A DNA stretch of 64,000 nt. It comes from Candidatus Ozemobacteraceae bacterium. GTDB taxonomy: Bacteria > Muiribacteriota > Ozemobacteria > Ozemobacterales > Ozemobacteraceae. Every line of letters starts with the position of its first letter. Position 1 is the stretch's first letter. Positions 36,299 to 46,089 of the stretch are shown here, piece after piece. Where the stretch lies: positions 1 through 64,000 of the forward strand of contig DAOSOK010000013.1 in the NCBI GenBank assembly GCA_035373905.1, in the 5' to 3' direction. Under the pieces are notes generated by a model. It was not told where the DNA came from. It saw only the letters and a list, made by a program, of their open reading frames with translations, and searched no databases. A program made the position numbers and the translations under genes.

Positions 36299-37081
36299 AT
36301 GAATTTTATCTCCATGTATGACAAAGGCATGGTCCGACCAAACAACGAGGACTACACAGAGAGTTTCCAGTGGAACTGGTGCAGTTGCACGGGCGTCCAG
36401 GAGTCGTTCACGGCTCTCATCGTGGCAGACGGCATGGGCGGCGCCGCCGCCGGCGAGTATGCATCCTCGCTCGCCGTGAAAACCATCAAAGAGAAGCTCC
36501 AGGCCAGTCTCCTGTCGGACAACGTCGAGGCCGTCCTCGCGGGGGACCTTCGGGAAGCGCTGGCCGGCTACTGCAAAGAGGCGAACGCGGCGATCTATTC
36601 CAAGGCCCAGGCGAACCCTGAGATGGAGGGCATGGGAACGACAATCGTCATAGCTATTATATGTCGTGATATGCTCACGCTGTGCCACGTGGGTGACAGC
36701 CGCTGCTACATGCACCGGGAAAACCGCCTGAAGCGTCTCACCCGAGATCATTCTCTCGTTCAGGAGTTGATCGACGCAGGCAAGATCGCTCCCGACCAGG
36801 CGGAAAAGCATCCGAACAAAAACGTGATCACACGGGCGCTCGGCGTAGCCGCAACGGTCGAGCCGGAGTGTTCACGGCTTCCGATTTTCACGGGGGACGT
36901 CCTGGTCCTCGGGAGCGACGGTCTGTGCGGCTTCGTGGACGAACACACGATCAAGGACATGGTCGAGAAGCAGGCTTCCCAGCCCAACGCGAATCTCAAG
37001 CAACTCGCCCAGAACCTTATCGAGTGCGCCAACATGAACGGAGGCGCCGACAATATTTCCGTCTGCCTCTATCGCCACTGA
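36299..37081 (+). CDS. PP2C-type serine/threonine phosphatase (Stp/PrpC-like)
   Basis: A 260-residue protein with the complete PP2C series: RPNNEDY, ADGMGG (metal Asp), GMGTTIV, HVGDSRCY, TRDHSL, GSDGLCGF and GGADNIS. AGAGG precedes the ATG. It should dephosphorylate Ser/Thr phosphoproteins in the cytoplasm, usually opposing an Hanks-type kinase, but no kinase gene is in this window. It lies between the giant genes and a coiled-coil protein with a similar tail, so these low-complexity proteins are possible substrates (inference). An ATA-N8-TAT dyad is at 36659. Confidence 0.94.
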   Translation: MNFISMYDKGMVRPNNEDYTESFQWNWCSCTGVQESFTALIVADGMGGAAAGEYASSLAVKTIKEKLQASLLSDNVEAVLAGDLREALAGYCKEANAAIYSKAQANPEMEGMGTTIVIAIICRDMLTLCHVGDSRCYMHRENRLKRLTRDHSLVQELIDAGKIAPDQAEKHPNKNVITRALGVAATVEPECSRLPIFTGDVLVLGSDGLCGFVDEHTIKDMVEKQASQPNANLKQLAQNLIECANMNGGADNISVCLYRH

Positions 37082-37103
37082 CGCCTGACGGGTAGCCCCG
37101 ACC

Positions 37104-38879
37104 ATGACCGATCCGCGGGATACCCGACACACATCCGGTCCCGATCGAAGCGTCGAGGATATGGACGCGCTCGCCCGCGAAATCGACGAACTCGCGAGAC
37201 AGCGCGAGCGGATCTTCCAGGCGCTGAAGCCGACCTCCGCACCAGCCGCCGCAGGCCTTGCCGAGCGCGCCGATCGGCTCGAGGCCGAAAACCGGCAGCT
37301 GAAGGAGCGGATCACCGCACTCGCCGAGTCGAGTTCCGGCCCCCTGGCCGACAAACTTCGAAGAACCGAGGAACTTCTCGAGGAGCGCACGCACGAACTC
37401 CAGCAGATGCGCCTGCAGAGTGCGTCCGAAGCTGCCCTTCTCGAGGAGATGAAGAAGCAGAATGCCGAGATCGAGCGGCTCAAAGCCCGGCTGTCCGAAG
37501 CCGACAAGGAGAAGCCCGATATTGCGGCACTCCAGGACGAACTCCGGAGGCTGAAGCTCAACCTCGCCGACGCGGTTCTCGAGCAGAAGCAGGCCGGCGC
37601 CACGAGCCAGGAGCTCCTGAAGCAGATTTTCGAGCTCAAGCAGGAGGTGTTCCAGCACCAGTCGCAGGTCAGGGACCTCACTGCACGACTCGATCTGAGC
37701 AAGCGGAACGAACAGGCCCTTTCCGAGCAGGAAAAAAAGCAGCAACTCGAACTCGCCGCCCTCCGCGCCGCGGTCGAGGAGTCGGCCCGGCAGATAGACA
37801 GACTGCAAGAGCAGACCCAAAGTCTCTCCGCCGAACGCGAGAAGGCCCTGGAGGAACTCGAGAAGGCACGCGCCGCCGCCGCCGAGTTCCAGACGGCGTT
37901 CACGAACCTCAAGGCGGAATACGAAGCCGAGAAGATCCAGCGGCAGGCGGCCGAAACCCGCGAGCATGAGATCGTGACGTCGTTCGACGCGATCAATCAG
38001 GAACGCCTGCTCCTCAAGGAAAAAGTCTCGCGGCTTCTCGTCGGCGTCAAGGCGTATATCACCCCGCCGTCGCGGCCCGCATCGTCGACGCCCGAGGACG
38101 GGGCCCTCGAGCCCAAGGAGATGCGGCCCTACATCCCCTTCTGCTTCCCCGACCGTCTCCCTGCGCAACTGCGCCCCCACTGGAAACGGACAAAGCGCCT
38201 TCCGCTCGTCACGCCGCCGGGAAGCCTGGTCACCGTTCGTATGGACGAGTTCAACAGACCGATTCGCAAACCGTTGCTGCAGACATACCGGTTCCGCGAG
38301 CTGGTGTGCCCGCCGACCTCGGCCCTGCCGACCGAGCCATATCTGCATTCCTTCCCCAGAGATTTTTCCATCGTCGCATCTCCTCTCGAATTTTCGTTCG
38401 CGGCGGCCCGATCGTCACATCCGTTCCCGGGGCCGTCGCGGCTCGAGGGCGTCGAACGCCGTTTCCCGCCCAGATCGCCGATCATCGAGTTCTCCGAAAA
38501 AATGGTTGTTCCGCCGATCGAGACGAAGGTTTTCACCACGTCGGTCGCCATGTTTTTCGACTACCTCGCAAGCGACATCATCACCGCGTTCCGGAACAGC
38601 ATGTACCGCCTCGGATACCGGTATCCGGCAGGTTCTTCCCCTCGGGAACTCATGTTCGGCCCCGAAACGAAAACGATCTCATCGGGAAGGGTTGCCTTAC
38701 ACACCACTTCTCATCTACAATTCGCGTTGCGTTACCCGGTACGCACGGAACTGCCCCCGCGATTCCCGCAGGACCGGCTCAAATATCTGCTGCGAACGAT
38801 CGGAGACTCGCTCTCTTCCATGATGGCCCGGCTTGACGACAACGAACCCGACGACGACTCGGAACCCAAACGAACGTAA
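37104..38879 (+). CDS. Coiled-coil protein with a Pro/Arg/Phe-rich tail
   Basis: A 591-residue protein. Residues 15-310 are a long, nearly uninterrupted coiled coil rich in Glu, Gln, Arg, Lys and Leu (RTEELLEERTHELQQMRLQ). Residues 325-580 switch to the same Pro/Arg/Phe-rich style as the two giant proteins, including YRFRELVCPP and PIIEFSEKMVVPP. An acidic end (DDNEPDDDSEPKRT) follows. It starts 22 bases after the PP2C stop with a weak ribosome-binding site. The shared tail style links it physically or evolutionarily to the giants. No known family is recognised. Confidence 0.8.
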   Translation: MTDPRDTRHTSGPDRSVEDMDALAREIDELARQRERIFQALKPTSAPAAAGLAERADRLEAENRQLKERITALAESSSGPLADKLRRTEELLEERTHELQQMRLQSASEAALLEEMKKQNAEIERLKARLSEADKEKPDIAALQDELRRLKLNLADAVLEQKQAGATSQELLKQIFELKQEVFQHQSQVRDLTARLDLSKRNEQALSEQEKKQQLELAALRAAVEESARQIDRLQEQTQSLSAEREKALEELEKARAAAAEFQTAFTNLKAEYEAEKIQRQAAETREHEIVTSFDAINQERLLLKEKVSRLLVGVKAYITPPSRPASSTPEDGALEPKEMRPYIPFCFPDRLPAQLRPHWKRTKRLPLVTPPGSLVTVRMDEFNRPIRKPLLQTYRFRELVCPPTSALPTEPYLHSFPRDFSIVASPLEFSFAAARSSHPFPGPSRLEGVERRFPPRSPIIEFSEKMVVPPIETKVFTTSVAMFFDYLASDIITAFRNSMYRLGYRYPAGSSPRELMFGPETKTISSGRVALHTTSHLQFALRYPVRTELPPRFPQDRLKYLLRTIGDSLSSMMARLDDNEPDDDSEPKRT

Positions 38880-38933
38880 ATCACCGCTTCCCGGTATTCA
38901 TTCCATTCAGAGACGCATGACGCAGGAGGACCC

Positions 38934-41072
38934 ATGAAACGCACGTATCTGCAGGACGAGGCGAACACCCACTACAACCTCGGTATCGCCTATTACACGA
39001 AGGGACAGTATGAACTGGCCATCTCGGAGTGGATCCAGTCGCTGATCAAGAATCCGCAGAACGGCGAGGCGCGCTTCAAGCTCGGCGTCGCCTACTACCA
39101 GCTCAACCGCATCGACGAAGCCCTGAAGGAATGGGAGATGGCGGTGCAGCTCGACCCGCGCAACTTCGAGGTGCTGCACAACCTCGGCATCGCCTACTAC
39201 AACAAGGGCGACGACTCGAAGGCGATCGAGAATTGGGAACTCTGCCTCGAAATCAAGCCGCAGGATCCCGAGATCCATTTCAAGCTCGGTATCGCCTACT
39301 ACAACCTCGGCAAGGAAGACCGCGCCATCACGCTCTGGGAAAAGGGCACCAACCTCAACCCCGAGGATTCCGACATCTTCTTCCGGCTCGGCGTCGCCTA
39401 TTACAACAAGGGCCTCGACGACAAGGCCGTGCTCTCGTTCTCGAAGGCGATCGAGCTGAACCCCAAGAACTCCGAGGCGCACAACAATCTCGCCATCGTC
39501 TACTACCGCCTCGAGATGTACCCCCAGGCCATCGACGAGTGGAAGAAGGCGCTCGCGCTCAGCCCGCGCCAGCCCGAGATCTACAACAATCTCGGCAACG
39601 CCTACAGCAAGCTCAATCAACACCGGGAGGCGATCGAGATCTGGCAGAAGATCCTCGAGATCACGCCGCAGAACGCCGAGGTGCTGTTCAAGCTCGGCTC
39701 GGCCTACGGCAAGCTCGACGATCTCGACAAGGCCATTGAATACTGGAGTCAATGTATCTCCGTCAACCCGAACGACATCGAGGCGCAGTTCAACCTCGGC
39801 GTCGCGTTTTACAATAACGGCAACTTTAAAAAGGCCATCACCTACTGGAACACCGTCCGCGAGAAGCGCAGCGAGGACGCCGACATCTGCGAGAAGATCG
39901 GCAACGCCTACTGCGGCCTCGAGGACTTCGCCGAGGCGGCAAAGTTCTGGAACCGCGCCGTGTCCTACATGCCCGACGACGCGCAACTGCACCACAAGCT
40001 CGGCATCGCCTATTCCAAGCTGAACAAGACCCAGGAGGCGATCTTCCAGTGGCAGAAGTCGGTCGAGCTCGACCCGAACCACTTCGAAGCGCACCACAAT
40101 CTCGGCATCGCCTTCTACAACCTGCAGCGGTTCGACGAGGCCCAGAAAGAGTGGGAAAAGGCCCGCGAGCTGAGCGGCAACGACCCCGACATCTACTTCA
40201 AGCTCGGCCACGCCTACCGCCAGAAACGCCGCCTCGACGAGGCGATCGCCTCCTGGAAGAAGGCGATCGAGCTCGATCCGAGCAACTCGAACGCCCACTT
40301 CGTGCTCGGCAACGTGTATGACGAGAAGGGGCTGATCGACGACGCCATCCTCTCGTGGCGGCGCGTCGTCGAGCTGTCGCCGAACGACATCGACGCGCAC
40401 AACAACCTCGGCATCGCCTACTTCCAGAAGAACCTGTTCGACAAAGCCATCGCCGAGTGGGAGGACGCGATCCGCATCACCCCCGAGAACGGAGAGCTGT
40501 ACAACAAGCTCGGCATCGCCTACATCAAGATGGACCTGTTCGACAAGGCCGTCGAGTGCTGGGAAAAGGCCCTCAAATACAAGCCCGAGGACGCCGACAT
40601 CCTCTCGAACCTCGCGACCGCCTACCACAACCGCGAGATGTACGACAAGGCGATCGACATCTGGAAGCGCGTCATCAAGTACAACCCGCAGGACGCCGAG
40701 GCCCGCAACAAGCTGGGCATCGCCTACTACAACAAGGGCATGTACGACCAGGCGATCGAGCTGTGGAAGAAGGCGATCGAGCTCAACCCGAAGGACGCCG
40801 CCGCCTACTACAACATCGGCACCGAGGAGTTCGAGAAGGGTCGTATAGCGGAAGCTATAACAGCCTTCCGCAAGGTGCTCGAGATCGACCCGAAGTTCAA
40901 CCAGGTGCATTACAACCTGGCGATCATCTACGCGCGCAAGCGCCAGTTCGGCGACGCCGTCGAGTCGGCCCGCCGCTACCTGCAGATCAGCCCGACGGGC
41001 GTCGAGGCCGACAACCTGAAAACCCTGATCGACCAGTGCGAGCACGAACTGGAGCAGAACGCCGAGGTCTGA
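38934..41072 (+). CDS. Cytoplasmic protein of about 20 TPR repeats
   Basis: AGGAGG lies 4 bases before the ATG. The 712 residues consist almost entirely of about 20 consecutive 34-residue TPR units with a very regular core (LGIAYYNKG...AIELWKKAIELNP). Most repeats carry Trp at the helix-B position. There is no signal peptide. Such superhelical proteins act as assembly platforms. It lies 54 bases after the coiled-coil protein gene and may belong to the same transcript. The repeat DNA is uniformly G/C-rich except for one island, CGTATAGCGGAAGCTATAAC at 40842, which contains an ATA-N8-TAT dyad. Confidence 0.92.
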   Translation: MKRTYLQDEANTHYNLGIAYYTKGQYELAISEWIQSLIKNPQNGEARFKLGVAYYQLNRIDEALKEWEMAVQLDPRNFEVLHNLGIAYYNKGDDSKAIENWELCLEIKPQDPEIHFKLGIAYYNLGKEDRAITLWEKGTNLNPEDSDIFFRLGVAYYNKGLDDKAVLSFSKAIELNPKNSEAHNNLAIVYYRLEMYPQAIDEWKKALALSPRQPEIYNNLGNAYSKLNQHREAIEIWQKILEITPQNAEVLFKLGSAYGKLDDLDKAIEYWSQCISVNPNDIEAQFNLGVAFYNNGNFKKAITYWNTVREKRSEDADICEKIGNAYCGLEDFAEAAKFWNRAVSYMPDDAQLHHKLGIAYSKLNKTQEAIFQWQKSVELDPNHFEAHHNLGIAFYNLQRFDEAQKEWEKARELSGNDPDIYFKLGHAYRQKRRLDEAIASWKKAIELDPSNSNAHFVLGNVYDEKGLIDDAILSWRRVVELSPNDIDAHNNLGIAYFQKNLFDKAIAEWEDAIRITPENGELYNKLGIAYIKMDLFDKAVECWEKALKYKPEDADILSNLATAYHNREMYDKAIDIWKRVIKYNPQDAEARNKLGIAYYNKGMYDQAIELWKKAIELNPKDAAAYYNIGTEEFEKGRIAEAITAFRKVLEIDPKFNQVHYNLAIIYARKRQFGDAVESARRYLQISPTGVEADNLKTLIDQCEHELEQNAEV

Positions 41073-41114
41073 CCACGGCAGGTCCGGCGGTTTTCACTCC
41101 TGCTGAAATCATGA

Positions 41115-41139
41115 AGGGGCGGGTTTCAAACCCGCCCCT
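41115..41139. repeat. GGGGCGGGTTT palindromic repeat, copy 1
   Basis: AGGGGCGGGTTT and AAACCCGCCCCT form a perfect palindrome around one base. The same palindrome occurs at 51165 and 59413. Placed between the converging TPR and amylase genes, it could act as a bidirectional terminator or be a small mobile repeat. Confidence 0.75.
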
Positions 41140-41176
41140 CCGTATGTTCGCGTGACAGACACGGAACATTCACGGC

Positions 41177-43012
41177 TTACCAATCGTGCCGTATGATGCC
41201 ACCGCCGTCGGCGTTCACGTCGAGAATCGCGTTGGCGCCTTCCTGCCAGCGGAATGAACCGTCCGCCATCTTCATCAGGAACTTGTATTCGAACACGGCG
41301 CCGATCGGGAGCTCCAGACTCGTCATCCACGTGAGGTCACCCGTTTTCGTAAGGCGGGGCAGTCTCTCGGCCTTCGAATTCCAGTCGCCGAGCTGGGGAA
41401 GACCGCCAATGAGATGGATGGCGGCTCTGTCAGGAAGCTCCTCGTCGAGTTTCAGTTCGAACGAAATCTTCTTCCGCCCCCGAGCGAACGGATCCAACCG
41501 GGACCGCAGGAGCATCTCGTGCTCGCGAGTCCAGCGTCCCGGGATGTCGGCATCGATGACGAACAGGGCGCAGCGCAAACCGCCGAGCTTCACGCGGAGC
41601 GTTCCGTCAGTTATATTTGCCGATATACATCCAAGAAGGTCGTTCACAGCCGCTGGTTTCCGGGCAGGCGCCGGGAGAGGGACGTTCAGGTCCCGGGAGG
41701 CGGTCGCAAAGTTGAAAACCACAATTGCCTGTTGATCGGGTGTCAACCGCCCGAAGGCATACATGTCACGATCCATTGCGAGATGAATCTGCATACCGCG
41801 GGTCAGGGCCGGATGGCTCTTTCTGACTGCGATCAGTTTTTTCGTTTCGCCAAGAATGGGATTGCCGGCTTCGAACCGCATCGATCTCCTCGTCGAACAC
41901 CAGGGTTCGATCGCACCGTCCAGCCCGATTTCGTCGCCGTAACAGAGGGTCGGGATGCCGCGCGCCGTGAGGAGCAGGCTGAGTGCGAGCAGGTAGCGGT
42001 CGCGATTGCCGCCGCAACTCGTGATGAACCGATCGAGGTCGTGGTTGTCGAGGAACGTCGCGAGCAGGCCGGCGTCGGGATACACCCGATCCATGGCGAA
42101 TCTCACGCCGAGCTGGCGGGCGTCGCCTCCGCGGGAGATCACGTCGCGCAGGGTGTAATAGAGCGGATAATCGAACAGCGTGCCGAACGATCCCGCGTTC
42201 CAGGCGTCGGATAGCGTCGCGGGGTTCCCGTCCATCAGTTCGCCGAGCGTCAGAAATCCCTCGCCGTATCGTTCACGAAGACCGGAATTGAACGTCTTCC
42301 AGAACGAGATCGGCACATGTTTCACCGCATCGAGTCGGAAGCCTGCCGGTCTGATCTGCTCCACCCAGTATTTTGCCACCGAGGAGAAAAACCGTTGAAC
42401 GACGGGCTTTTCGCTCGCGAAATCGGGCAGGCCGAACAGGCGGTATGACTCGAGCTGGTTCCGGTCGTTCCAGTCCGTGATGTTGCCGTTCGCATGGAAC
42501 CAGTCCGGATGCAACGCTGCGATGGGAGCGTCGTAGCCGGCATGATTCACGACCATGTCAAGCAGCAGGGCGAGGCCCCTGCGATCCATGTCGTCGCGCA
42601 GCTCCCGAAGCTTGCGCATCGTGCCGAATCTCGGGTCGACCCTGAAGAAATCCCAGATCCAGTATCCGTGATACGCCTGCTGCCCGTAGAACGGCATGGG
42701 CCGGTTCCGGGCGACGGGACTCAGCCAGACGCCGGTGACGCCGAGATCGGTCAGCCAGTCGAGTCGCGCTCGCAGGCCGTCGATATCGCCGCCGTGAAAC
42801 CCGCGCGGGTCCCGCGGATTGACGTCGAAATCGTCGCACGGGCAGCCGTTCTCGAAGCGGTCGAGCAGGACGAAATACAACACCTGGTCGCGCCAGGAGT
42901 CGATCGTCCGGGATTGGCCGCAACGGCCGGCCGGCACGGCGGCGAGAAGCAGAACCACGCAAGTGACGAAGGCCCGGAACGCCGTTCCGAACGGTTTCGT
43001 ATATTTCAACAT
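41177..43012 (-). CDS. Exported alpha-amylase (GH13) with a C-terminal CBM20 starch-binding domain
   Basis: GGAGG 6 bases before ATG 43012 fixes the start; a signal peptide (FVTCVVLLLAAVPAGRCG) follows. The 611-residue enzyme has GH13 motifs LLDMVVNHAG, GFRLDAVKHV (nucleophile Asp), LTLGELMDG (acid Glu) and FLDNHDLDRF. The last 95 residues resemble a CBM20 starch-binding fold (LPQLGDWNSKAERLP, FEYKFLMKM, RWQEGANAIL). Together with the pullulanase at 9066 it indicates extracytoplasmic starch or glycogen breakdown. ATA-N8-TAT dyads occur at 41613 and directly across the start codon at 43001. Confidence 0.92.
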   Translation of the reverse strand: MLKYTKPFGTAFRAFVTCVVLLLAAVPAGRCGQSRTIDSWRDQVLYFVLLDRFENGCPCDDFDVNPRDPRGFHGGDIDGLRARLDWLTDLGVTGVWLSPVARNRPMPFYGQQAYHGYWIWDFFRVDPRFGTMRKLRELRDDMDRRGLALLLDMVVNHAGYDAPIAALHPDWFHANGNITDWNDRNQLESYRLFGLPDFASEKPVVQRFFSSVAKYWVEQIRPAGFRLDAVKHVPISFWKTFNSGLRERYGEGFLTLGELMDGNPATLSDAWNAGSFGTLFDYPLYYTLRDVISRGGDARQLGVRFAMDRVYPDAGLLATFLDNHDLDRFITSCGGNRDRYLLALSLLLTARGIPTLCYGDEIGLDGAIEPWCSTRRSMRFEAGNPILGETKKLIAVRKSHPALTRGMQIHLAMDRDMYAFGRLTPDQQAIVVFNFATASRDLNVPLPAPARKPAAVNDLLGCISANITDGTLRVKLGGLRCALFVIDADIPGRWTREHEMLLRSRLDPFARGRKKISFELKLDEELPDRAAIHLIGGLPQLGDWNSKAERLPRLTKTGDLTWMTSLELPIGAVFEYKFLMKMADGSFRWQEGANAILDVNADGGGIIRHDW

Positions 43013-43161
43013 ATTGTTCCTCCGTCGCCGGTCACGAAAAGGCGTTTCACAGGTGCCGGCTTCCATGGTAGGATACCCTCGAGGGTCGGATGTTCCACCA
43101 TCTTACGAGGTCGCGGTGATTTCTTCAACGATGACGAGAACGGATACCGGGAGGCAGGCTG

Positions 43162-46089
43162 ATGCCCCCCGCTGAAGGCCCGATCCTGTCTCGCCGTCTG
43201 CTCCGGTGGCTTTTCAACCTGGTCCGGCCGGCGGCCCTGCTGATCGTCTTCGCCCTCTTCCCGATCGCCGTCATCCAGTCCGCGATGCATCTCGTGGACC
43301 ATATTGAGTGCGAGAAGATCCGCCAGGAAAAACGTTCGCAACACGATACTATATTGAATAAAATAAAAGCTGCGGACGACGACGCGCTCATGATCGCGCG
43401 CGCGATCAAACGCGTGTTCGACCGCCAGAACGAAACCGCCTCCCGCGCCGCCCAGGCCCGACTCGCCCTGCGCCTCAGACGCCTGTATGCGCAGTCGTTC
43501 GACCTGTATGTCTTCGACGATGCCAACCGTCTCAGATCCGATCTCAGCGTCGGCAGGCGGCCCCGCCGGGCGGTGGAGATGTGCTTCGTCACGCTCCAGG
43601 AGCTCTCCGCCGGCCTCCCCACCTCCAGAGAGAAGATCAGGCTTCTCTCCTCGGTCCTGAACGTTCCTTCCGAAACGGATCAGCTGACCATCCACCATGC
43701 CCTCCGGGCGATCGGCAACCGGCAGCAGGACGGTTTTTTCCAGTGGGGAACAACAAGCCCCGGCCTCCCGGGCAAGCTCAAAGGGTACATCCTGCTTCTC
43801 CACCCGGGAAAATTCAGGCCGAACCGTGCCATCCAGAACGCGATCAGGATTGCCAATCGCCGGTTCAGATCCTCTCAGTTCGGGCTCGTCGACACGCTGA
43901 AGAAGGAGACAACCCTGTTTCCGCCCGAACTGATGCGCGTCCAGGGCCTCGAATGGGTGCTCATGTCGTCGGCCTCGAAATACGACCAGACGTTTCAGAC
44001 GGATGCCCATTTCGGAACGTTCATCCCGCGCTCGATTCCCGGCTACCTGGTCGCCTACTCGAAACAACCGGCCTTCTTCAGCAGATCTCTCGCGCTGACG
44101 GTCCACGCGTTCTGCCTATTCTGGCTCCTCATCGTTCTCTGGCATGTTCCCGCGGCCGGGACGAGCCTCGGCGGCAGAATCCCCACCAAGCTGATGGGCC
44201 TGTTCCTCTTCGCGATCGGCACCCCCTCGTTCGTCCTTCTGCTCGGCGGATATTACGCTCTGAAAGACCACGAGAACGTTCTCATGCAGAACCTCGAGTC
44301 GCGGGTGAAAAACAAGCTCCGCGTCTTCGACGACACCCTTCCGCTCGACGTCGCCCGCCGCGAGCTAGTGCTGAAAGACATTCTCGAGAAAATCCGCGCA
44401 ACCCCCGACCTCGAAATACGCAAACAGATCTTCAGCACGGTAGGGAATCTCTCCGCGATCGACATGGCATTCATCATCAACAAGTCCGGCGCATCCGTCG
44501 CCACGGCGAAATCAATGACGGACGGCGACAAATACCAGAAACAGAGAAACTTCACGGTCCTCCTCGCCCGCGAGTTGCTGAACAGAATCAACAAGTCGCT
44601 CACCATCGATGCAGGCGCGCTCGCCGTCGACGCGGCCGAAGGGTTCCTCAGTGGAATCGTAGGCACCTTCAATCTCGACCAACTGAGCCAGAATCTCGGC
44701 CGGTTCATCATCCTCTCTCTCGGAACCGACAGTTCCTACGTCTTTTACGACGCCGTTTTCGCAAAGGACGGCTCGGCGGAGTATCTCGTCTTCATCGTGA
44801 TGCATCGCGGCAAATTCCACAACGCCTATCTCAAGACGAAAATCCCGGAATTGATGAAGCAGCCCGACATGGAGCTGACCGTCAGCGGCATCGGGGAAAA
44901 AATTTTCCTCGGCTCGGCGGTTTTTCATGCCGCGAACGACCGAGTTCGCCTTCATGATATGGCGAAAGCCGTCATCCAGTCGCGCAACCCGATCCGGACG
45001 ATCACCCCTGACGGCGGCTTCGGAAGGCTCTGGTATGCGAACATGGGCTCGAACCTGAGTAACTTCGCCCTCGTCGCAACGACGTCACTCAAGCCCGTCA
45101 AGGAACGAGTCCGCCTCCTCTGGCTGGTTCTTATATTACTCGCTATACTCGTTTTCGTCTCCGCCCTCTTGATCGGACGGCTGCTCACCGAACATTTCCT
45201 CGAGCCCATCGCGGCGCTCGGGGAGGGCATGCGCGCGATCGAAGTGCGCCGGTTCGAGCACAAGGTCCCGATTCTTTCCACCGACGAGTTCGGCCAGTTA
45301 TCGGGGCTGATGAACCACGTGCTCGACGGCATGAAGGATCTGCAGGTCGCGCGGATCGTGCAGGAAAGCCTTTTTCCGGCCGACCCCCTCGATGCCGGCG
45401 GATTCCGCATCTGGGGACGGAGCATCGCGATGGCCGACATCGGCGGCGACTACTTCGACTATTTCATGTGCCGCGACGGGCGGCTCCGGGGTCTGGTCGG
45501 CGACGTGTCGGGCCACGGCGTGTCGGCCGCCCTCATCATGGGCATGGCGAAGTGCGCGCTGACGATGGACGAGAATGCCGGCCGGCCCCTCGTCGAGACC
45601 GTTACCTCGTTCAACAGGTTCCTGCTGGCAAACATCAAGAAGAAAAAAATGATGACGATGTTCCTGTATTCGCTCAATTCCGCGGACAACACCCTCGAAT
45701 TCGTCAATGCCGGCCACAATTTTCCCTTCCACTGGAAGGCGAAGACGGGAACGATCGCCCAGATCGGTTCCGAGTCCTTCCCGTTGGGGGTCAGGGCCAA
45801 GGCCCTCTACAAGTGCGAGACCGTCACGCTGGAACCGGGCGATTCGATCCTGTTCTACACCGATGGCCTGGTGGAAGCCCCGTGCGGGGACAACGGTGAA
45901 ATCATCGGATACGAACGCGCGACCGAGTGGTTCGCCTCGCTTGCCCACAACGATCCCACCGAGACGATCGGACGCCTTTTCGAACGCTTCGAGGCGCACA
46001 CACGCGGCCAACCCGCCACCGACGACATCTCGATGATCTGCCTCAAGCGCCTCGACCTCACCGATCTGAAAAACAAGGATTTGCCATGA
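43162..46089 (+). CDS. Membrane-bound SpoIIE-type protein phosphatase with HAMP domain
   Basis: GGGAGG 7 bases before the ATG supports the start. The 975-residue protein has four membrane helices (about 15-38, 308-330, 340-365, 650-675) enclosing two sensory regions. A HAMP linker follows (LEPIAALGEGMRAIEVRRFE), then a SpoIIE/RsbU-type PP2C domain with IGGDYFDYF, LVGDVSGHGVSAAL, GHNFPFHW and FYTDGLVEAP. Such proteins typically dephosphorylate anti-sigma antagonists after sensing a stimulus. The ankyrin gene downstream overlaps the stop by 4 bases. No RsbV- or RsbW-like partner is in view. A dyad lies in the fourth helix (45133). Confidence 0.92.
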   Translation: MPPAEGPILSRRLLRWLFNLVRPAALLIVFALFPIAVIQSAMHLVDHIECEKIRQEKRSQHDTILNKIKAADDDALMIARAIKRVFDRQNETASRAAQARLALRLRRLYAQSFDLYVFDDANRLRSDLSVGRRPRRAVEMCFVTLQELSAGLPTSREKIRLLSSVLNVPSETDQLTIHHALRAIGNRQQDGFFQWGTTSPGLPGKLKGYILLLHPGKFRPNRAIQNAIRIANRRFRSSQFGLVDTLKKETTLFPPELMRVQGLEWVLMSSASKYDQTFQTDAHFGTFIPRSIPGYLVAYSKQPAFFSRSLALTVHAFCLFWLLIVLWHVPAAGTSLGGRIPTKLMGLFLFAIGTPSFVLLLGGYYALKDHENVLMQNLESRVKNKLRVFDDTLPLDVARRELVLKDILEKIRATPDLEIRKQIFSTVGNLSAIDMAFIINKSGASVATAKSMTDGDKYQKQRNFTVLLARELLNRINKSLTIDAGALAVDAAEGFLSGIVGTFNLDQLSQNLGRFIILSLGTDSSYVFYDAVFAKDGSAEYLVFIVMHRGKFHNAYLKTKIPELMKQPDMELTVSGIGEKIFLGSAVFHAANDRVRLHDMAKAVIQSRNPIRTITPDGGFGRLWYANMGSNLSNFALVATTSLKPVKERVRLLWLVLILLAILVFVSALLIGRLLTEHFLEPIAALGEGMRAIEVRRFEHKVPILSTDEFGQLSGLMNHVLDGMKDLQVARIVQESLFPADPLDAGGFRIWGRSIAMADIGGDYFDYFMCRDGRLRGLVGDVSGHGVSAALIMGMAKCALTMDENAGRPLVETVTSFNRFLLANIKKKKMMTMFLYSLNSADNTLEFVNAGHNFPFHWKAKTGTIAQIGSESFPLGVRAKALYKCETVTLEPGDSILFYTDGLVEAPCGDNGEIIGYERATEWFASLAHNDPTETIGRLFERFEAHTRGQPATDDISMICLKRLDLTDLKNKDLP

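Noticed and set aside
38907..41045. 712-codon open frame antisense to the TPR gene
   Set aside because: It mirrors the 34-residue TPR periodicity on the opposite strand and is Val/Leu/Arg/Glu-rich without motifs. The sense strand is an unmistakable TPR protein with a good ribosome-binding site.
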